A stretch of DNA of 64,000 bases from an uncultured Opitutia bacterium (GTDB taxonomy: Bacteria > Verrucomicrobiota > Verrucomicrobiia > Opitutales > Opitutaceae), in contig CAIJZY010000014.1 of assembly GCA_903825285.1 (NCBI GenBank), positions 248,001 to 312,000 on the forward strand, written 5' to 3'. Made by a program: the position numbers and the translations under genes. Below the pieces are notes generated by a model, which ran no database searches, had not been told where the DNA came from, and saw only the letters and a program-made list of their open reading frames with translations. This document shows positions 60,721-64,000 of this stretch, in pieces (position 1 is the stretch's first letter; every line of letters begins with the position of its first letter).

Positions 60721-61491
60721 ATGGTCTCGGCCCGCTCCCTGCGCCTCCCTCTCTGGCTGGCCCTGCTGCCGTGCCTGCTGCCGGCCGCGCGGCTGTGCGC
60801 GCAGGGCGGACCGCCGTTCCTGACCGACGATCCCGGCACGCCCGCCGCGCAGCGCTGGGAGGTGAACACCGCGTGGGCGTATGAGCGGCGACCGGGGTCC
60901 TGCCTCCAGTCGGCGCCGCTGCTGGATCTCGGCTATGGGCTGAGCGACCGCCTGCAGCTCAGCTACGTGGTGGCGCACGTGGTCGGCCATGAGGACGGCT
61001 CGCACCTGCGGCTAGGCCTGAGCAACTCGCAGGCGGGACTGAAATGGCGGTTCTTCGAGGACTCCGCCGCGGGTCTCTCCCTTTCCGTGGCCCCGCAGCT
61101 GGAGTTCCGCAATCCGGGTTCGAACTCGCCCGTGCGCGGGCTCGCGTCCGATGAAAACACCCTCGTCCTCCCGGTCGAGGGCCAGTGGATTGCCGGCGAC
61201 TGGAGCCTCACGACCGAGCTGGGGGCAATCCGCCCGAGCCGGTCGGATTCCGGCTGGCTCTACGGCCTCCTGCTGGGCCGCACGCTGAGCCCGCGCGTGG
61301 AAGCCGGCCTCGAGTTCCATGGCGAGGGCGATGAGCATCTCGCCCGCACGCAACTCGCGGCCAACGTCGGCGTGCGCCTCAAGCTGGACGAGCGGTTCCG
61401 CCTGCTGGCCTCGGTCGGCACCGAGCTGCACAACCAGCTGGCTCCCCGCTCCACGGTGCTGAGCTACGTGGGCATCCAGTGGACGCCCTAG
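60721..61491 (+). CDS. Predicted outer-membrane beta-barrel protein
   Basis: 256 residues. A signal peptide (LWLALLPCLLPAARLCAQ) precedes GPPFLTDDPGTPAAQRWEVN, then alternating amphipathic strands (LDLGYGLSDRLQLSYVV, AGLKWRFFED, LSLSVAPQLEFRN, VEAGLEFHGEGD). The layout resembles small outer-membrane MetA-pathway/transporter-like barrels. It ends in Trp-Thr-Pro rather than Phe. The role is unknown, and neighbours give little help. A short hairpin GGACGG-N7-CCGTCC lies just upstream. Confidence 0.72.
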   Translation: MVSARSLRLPLWLALLPCLLPAARLCAQGGPPFLTDDPGTPAAQRWEVNTAWAYERRPGSCLQSAPLLDLGYGLSDRLQLSYVVAHVVGHEDGSHLRLGLSNSQAGLKWRFFEDSAAGLSLSVAPQLEFRNPGSNSPVRGLASDENTLVLPVEGQWIAGDWSLTTELGAIRPSRSDSGWLYGLLLGRTLSPRVEAGLEFHGEGDEHLARTQLAANVGVRLKLDERFRLLASVGTELHNQLAPRSTVLSYVGIQWTP

Positions 61492-61511
61492 GCCGGCGCC
61501 TGGTCGCCGGC

Positions 61512-63794
61512 CTAAAACTCGTCGTACGCGATCTGCCCCTCCGCCACGCCGAGTGCGGCGAGCATCCGGGTGCAGGCCTTGATCATCTGCGGCGGTCCGC
61601 AGAGGTAGAATTCCACGGCCTGGGGTTGCGGGTGCGCGCGGAGGTACTGCGCGAGCACGACCTCATGGATCAGGCCCGTGGGCCCGGTCCAGGCGTCCTC
61701 CGGCAGCGGAGCCGAGAGCGCGAGGTGGAACGTGAAGTTCGGGTGCGCCCGGGCCAGCGCGGCGAAGTGGTCGTCGTAGAAGATCTCCTGCCGCGAGCGG
61801 GCGCCGTACCAGAAGCTGACCCGGCGGGCCGTGCGCTGCGTCTCGAACAGGTGCGACAGGTGCGACCGCAGCGGCGCCATGCCGGCGCCGCCGCCGATGT
61901 AGACCGCCTCCTTCTGCGTCGGCTTGAGGTGGAAGTCGCCGAAGGGCCCGATCGCGGTGACGACATCGCCGGGGCGGAGGCTGAACACATAGGCCGAGCC
62001 GACCCCCGGCGGGCAGTCCTGCCCGGGCGGCGGCGTGGCGAGGCGGACGTTGAAGCGCAGGAGGCGCTCGGTGGCGGGGTTGCTGGCGAAGGAGTAGTTG
62101 TTGCGCCGCCCGCCGGCGGGATGGCGGGCCACGAGGTCGAACACGTGCCAAGCGTCCCACACGGCCGCGTACGGCGCGGGGATGTCGAAGTCGCGGAACC
62201 GGATCTCTTCGTAGGCGGGGATGTCGAGCTGCAGGTAATCGCCCGGGGTGAAGTCGAGGGCCGCGCCGTCCAGCGGCTCCAGCACCAGCTCCTTGATGAA
62301 GGTGGCGACGCTGCGGTTCGAGACCACGCGCAGCCGGCAGGGATGCGGCGAGCGGGCCCCGGCGCCGCCGGGCCGGGCGACGTTGAGGTACAGCCGGCCG
62401 TGCCGGTCCTCGAGCGGGTAGGTGGCCAGGCCGCGGCAGATCGGCGAGCGCGCGGGCGAGCCGTCGGCGAGGTGGAAGCGGCCGTTGTGCTTGGGACACT
62501 CGAGCTGGCCATGCCGCACCAGGCCGTCCCCGAGGTGCGTGTTGCCGTGCGTGCAGATGCCGTCGGTGGCGTGGAGCCGGCCGTCGGTGTCGCGGCACAG
62601 CGCATAGGTCCGGCGCCCATGGTCGAAGCGGATCACGTCCTCGCGGCCGAGGTCGAGCGCGGCGCAGACCTCGACCCAGCCGTCGGCGTCGGGGCGCGCG
62701 TCGCCGCGGCCGGCCGTGGACGCGGACACGCGCGTTGGCGGCGCGGGCAGCCGGCGCCGCACATAGTAACCCGGGTCCTTCGCCTGGCGGATCACGGCGG
62801 GAACGATCTCGCGGTAGGCCGCGAGGATGCTGGGGTAGGGCGCGGGCATGTCGGCCCGCACCGCGGCATGCAGCTGCGGCAGCGCGTGGTAGGGCACCAG
62901 CGGGAACATGTGGTGCTCCACATGGTAGTTCATGTTCCAGTAGAGGTACCGGTGAACCGGGTTCATGTAGACCGTCCGGCAGTTGAGGCGGTGATCGAGG
63001 ACGTTCTCGGCCAGGCCGGCGTGCTGCGTGAGTCCATAGACCACCATCAGCCACGAGCCGTAGAGATTCGTGAGGCCGACATACATCAGCGGCAGGACGC
63101 TGCGGGTGGCGAGGGCGAGCGCGATGACGCCGGCGTAGATGAGCACGTAGATCCGGGCGCGGAGGCAGATCTTCGGGAATTCGCTTTCCGGGATGAAGGT
63201 CTTCTCCGCGGCGGACATGCGCCCGGCGGCATGGGTGAGAATCGCGCGGAAATACTTCGGGTAAACGGGCAGGTTGAAGAAGGCCAGGACGATGGCCTTC
63301 AGGTCGGCGGGGCGGGGGACAAAGATCTCGGGGTCGCGCCCGACGATGATGGTGTCGCTGTGGTGGCGCGTGTGGCTCCAGCGCCAGAGCGTGGACTCGC
63401 GCATGACCATGAACGAGGCGAGCTCGTACAGGGCGTTGTTCATCCAGTCGGTGCGGAAGGCGGTGCCGTGCTCGGACTCGTGCCAGCGCGAGTCGGACGT
63501 CGAGGCGTAGAGCGTGCCGTAGATCGCGAACGGGATGACGGCCCACCACGTGCCCCAGAGCCGGTAGCCCGCGTAGGCGCTGCCGAGGATCAGGGCGAAC
63601 CAGAGGAGCGTGTCGCGGATCGCCGGGCCGTTGCGGCGCTCGAGCAGGCGGCGCAGCGTGGTGCGCGGCACGGGGCTCTGGTACCAGTCGGCCTCGGCGA
63701 GGCCCTGCGCGATCGCGGCGGCGGTCGTCACGCCCGTGAGGCTGTAATCCAGGCGGGCGGGGGGAGGGGTCGTGACGGCGGGTTCGGAACTCAT
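61512..63794 (-). CDS. Fatty-acid-desaturase / Rieske ferredoxin / flavin reductase fusion (MocD-MocE-MocF type)
   Basis: 760 residues, three enzymes in one chain. Residues about 1-350: membrane di-iron desaturase/hydroxylase with His boxes HESEH, HTRHH and HVEHH and four to six membrane helices. About 375-475: Rieske [2Fe-2S] domain with CTHGNTHLGDG and CPKHNGRFHL (Cys-x-His / Cys-x-x-His). About 480-760: ferredoxin-NAD(P)+ reductase with FAD motif RRNNYSFAS, GGGAGMAPL and a final YLCGPPQMI. The separate versions are known as rhizopine-catabolism-like MocD, MocE and MocF. Fusing them makes a self-sufficient NAD(P)H-driven monooxygenase or desaturase. The substrate is unknown. Confidence 0.9.
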   Translation of the reverse strand: MSSEPAVTTPPPARLDYSLTGVTTAAAIAQGLAEADWYQSPVPRTTLRRLLERRNGPAIRDTLLWFALILGSAYAGYRLWGTWWAVIPFAIYGTLYASTSDSRWHESEHGTAFRTDWMNNALYELASFMVMRESTLWRWSHTRHHSDTIIVGRDPEIFVPRPADLKAIVLAFFNLPVYPKYFRAILTHAAGRMSAAEKTFIPESEFPKICLRARIYVLIYAGVIALALATRSVLPLMYVGLTNLYGSWLMVVYGLTQHAGLAENVLDHRLNCRTVYMNPVHRYLYWNMNYHVEHHMFPLVPYHALPQLHAAVRADMPAPYPSILAAYREIVPAVIRQAKDPGYYVRRRLPAPPTRVSASTAGRGDARPDADGWVEVCAALDLGREDVIRFDHGRRTYALCRDTDGRLHATDGICTHGNTHLGDGLVRHGQLECPKHNGRFHLADGSPARSPICRGLATYPLEDRHGRLYLNVARPGGAGARSPHPCRLRVVSNRSVATFIKELVLEPLDGAALDFTPGDYLQLDIPAYEEIRFRDFDIPAPYAAVWDAWHVFDLVARHPAGGRRNNYSFASNPATERLLRFNVRLATPPPGQDCPPGVGSAYVFSLRPGDVVTAIGPFGDFHLKPTQKEAVYIGGGAGMAPLRSHLSHLFETQRTARRVSFWYGARSRQEIFYDDHFAALARAHPNFTFHLALSAPLPEDAWTGPTGLIHEVVLAQYLRAHPQPQAVEFYLCGPPQMIKACTRMLAALGVAEGQIAYDEF

Positions 63795-63811
63795 GGTCGG
63801 CGGGAAAAGGT

Positions 63812-64000
63812 TCAGCAGGTCGAAAAGGCGTAGGTGGTGCAGCGGCGCTGGGGCTGGCCGGGCCGCACCAGGATGTCGCCGAAGCCCGCCCGCGTCGTGG
63901 CGTCGGGATAGCCCTGACACTCGAGGCACAGGCCGGCATGCGGTCCGTAGAGGCGGCCGGTCTTGCCGACCAGCGTTCCGTCGAGCGCCACGCCGGTGTA
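63812..64000 (-). CDS. galM: Aldose 1-epimerase (galactose mutarotase), C-terminal part
   Basis: About 62 codons on the minus strand, running off the window edge. The segment reads GKTGRLYGPHAGLCLECQGYPDAT, then ILVRPGQPQRRCTTYAFSTC and a stop. The GLCLE-x-Q-x-(Y/F)PDA block, including the catalytic Glu, and the RPG...TTYAF end are typical of GalM. It is followed after 17 bases by the desaturase-fusion ATG on the same strand, so the two may be co-transcribed. The 5' part is outside the window. Confidence 0.78.
   Translation of the reverse strand, partial: YTGVALDGTLVGKTGRLYGPHAGLCLECQGYPDATTRAGFGDILVRPGQPQRRCTTYAFSTC

Noticed and set aside
61479-63833. A 784-codon plus-strand frame opposite the desaturase fusion
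   Set aside because: Antisense shadow. The minus strand has all His boxes, Rieske and FAD motifs.

Overview
This 64 kb window is GC-rich, almost fully coding DNA from a motile diderm bacterium. Gene content, the fliW-csrA-flagellin arrangement and the near absence of Shine-Dalgarno sequences suggest a member of Verrucomicrobiota (Opitutaceae-like). That placement is an inference from style and content, because no rRNA or other marker gene is present. Nearly everything encoded is a flagellum, its chemosensory system, or signalling proteins. I see no tRNA, rRNA, CRISPR, transposase or phage gene.

Layout. Positions 1-2594: 3' end of fliD, a lipoprotein, a putative anti-sigma FlgM-like gene, fliS and a FliT-like gene. 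Positions 2724-7104: a small unknown gene, a degenerate receiver, a sigma-54 activator (NtrC/FlrC type), a CheX-like phosphatase, and a receiver/pseudo-receiver/STAS protein. Positions 7188-11983: a binding lipoprotein overlapping a hybrid histidine kinase. Positions 12020-25050: the chemotaxis block, with cheW and an MCP (minus), cheA and an HDOD gene (plus), cheD (minus), a porin / binding-protein / MCP set (plus), and HD-GYP-like, cheB and cheR (minus). Positions 25273-39324: flgB-flgC-fliE-fliF-fliG-fliH-fliI-fliJ-motE-fliK-flgD-flgE-fliL-fliM-fliN-fliO-fliP-fliQ-fliR. Positions 39511-46855: flhB-flhA-flhF-small membrane gene-fliA-motA-motB-small gene. Positions 47028-56011: flgF-flgG-flgA-flgH-flgI-flgJ-flgN-flgK-flgL-fliW-csrA-flagellin. 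Positions 56012-64000: an inverted repeat with a flagellin remnant, a large hybrid kinase, a receiver protein, an outer-membrane protein, a desaturase-Rieske-reductase fusion and the end of an aldose epimerase gene.

Regulation can be read directly from the DNA. Three long structural operons (flgB, flhB, flgF) each begin with a -24/-12 sigma-54 promoter. Two of them share an upstream element, ACCGGA-N5-TAGAAAAGTTTAA, at exactly the same distance from the -24 GG, which is a good candidate binding site for the activator encoded at 3792. The second operon encodes sigma-28 (fliA). About a dozen TAAA-N15-GCCGATAA-like sigma-28 promoters precede the chemotaxis genes, the FlgM-like gene, the porin-MCP set, two receiver genes, a hybrid kinase and one apparently non-coding transcript ending in a near-perfect terminator at 17631-17668. 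The flagellin gene has no visible sigma-28 promoter and lies at the end of a sigma-54 operon next to fliW and csrA. Several promoters are so close to the start codon that the mRNAs would be almost leaderless.
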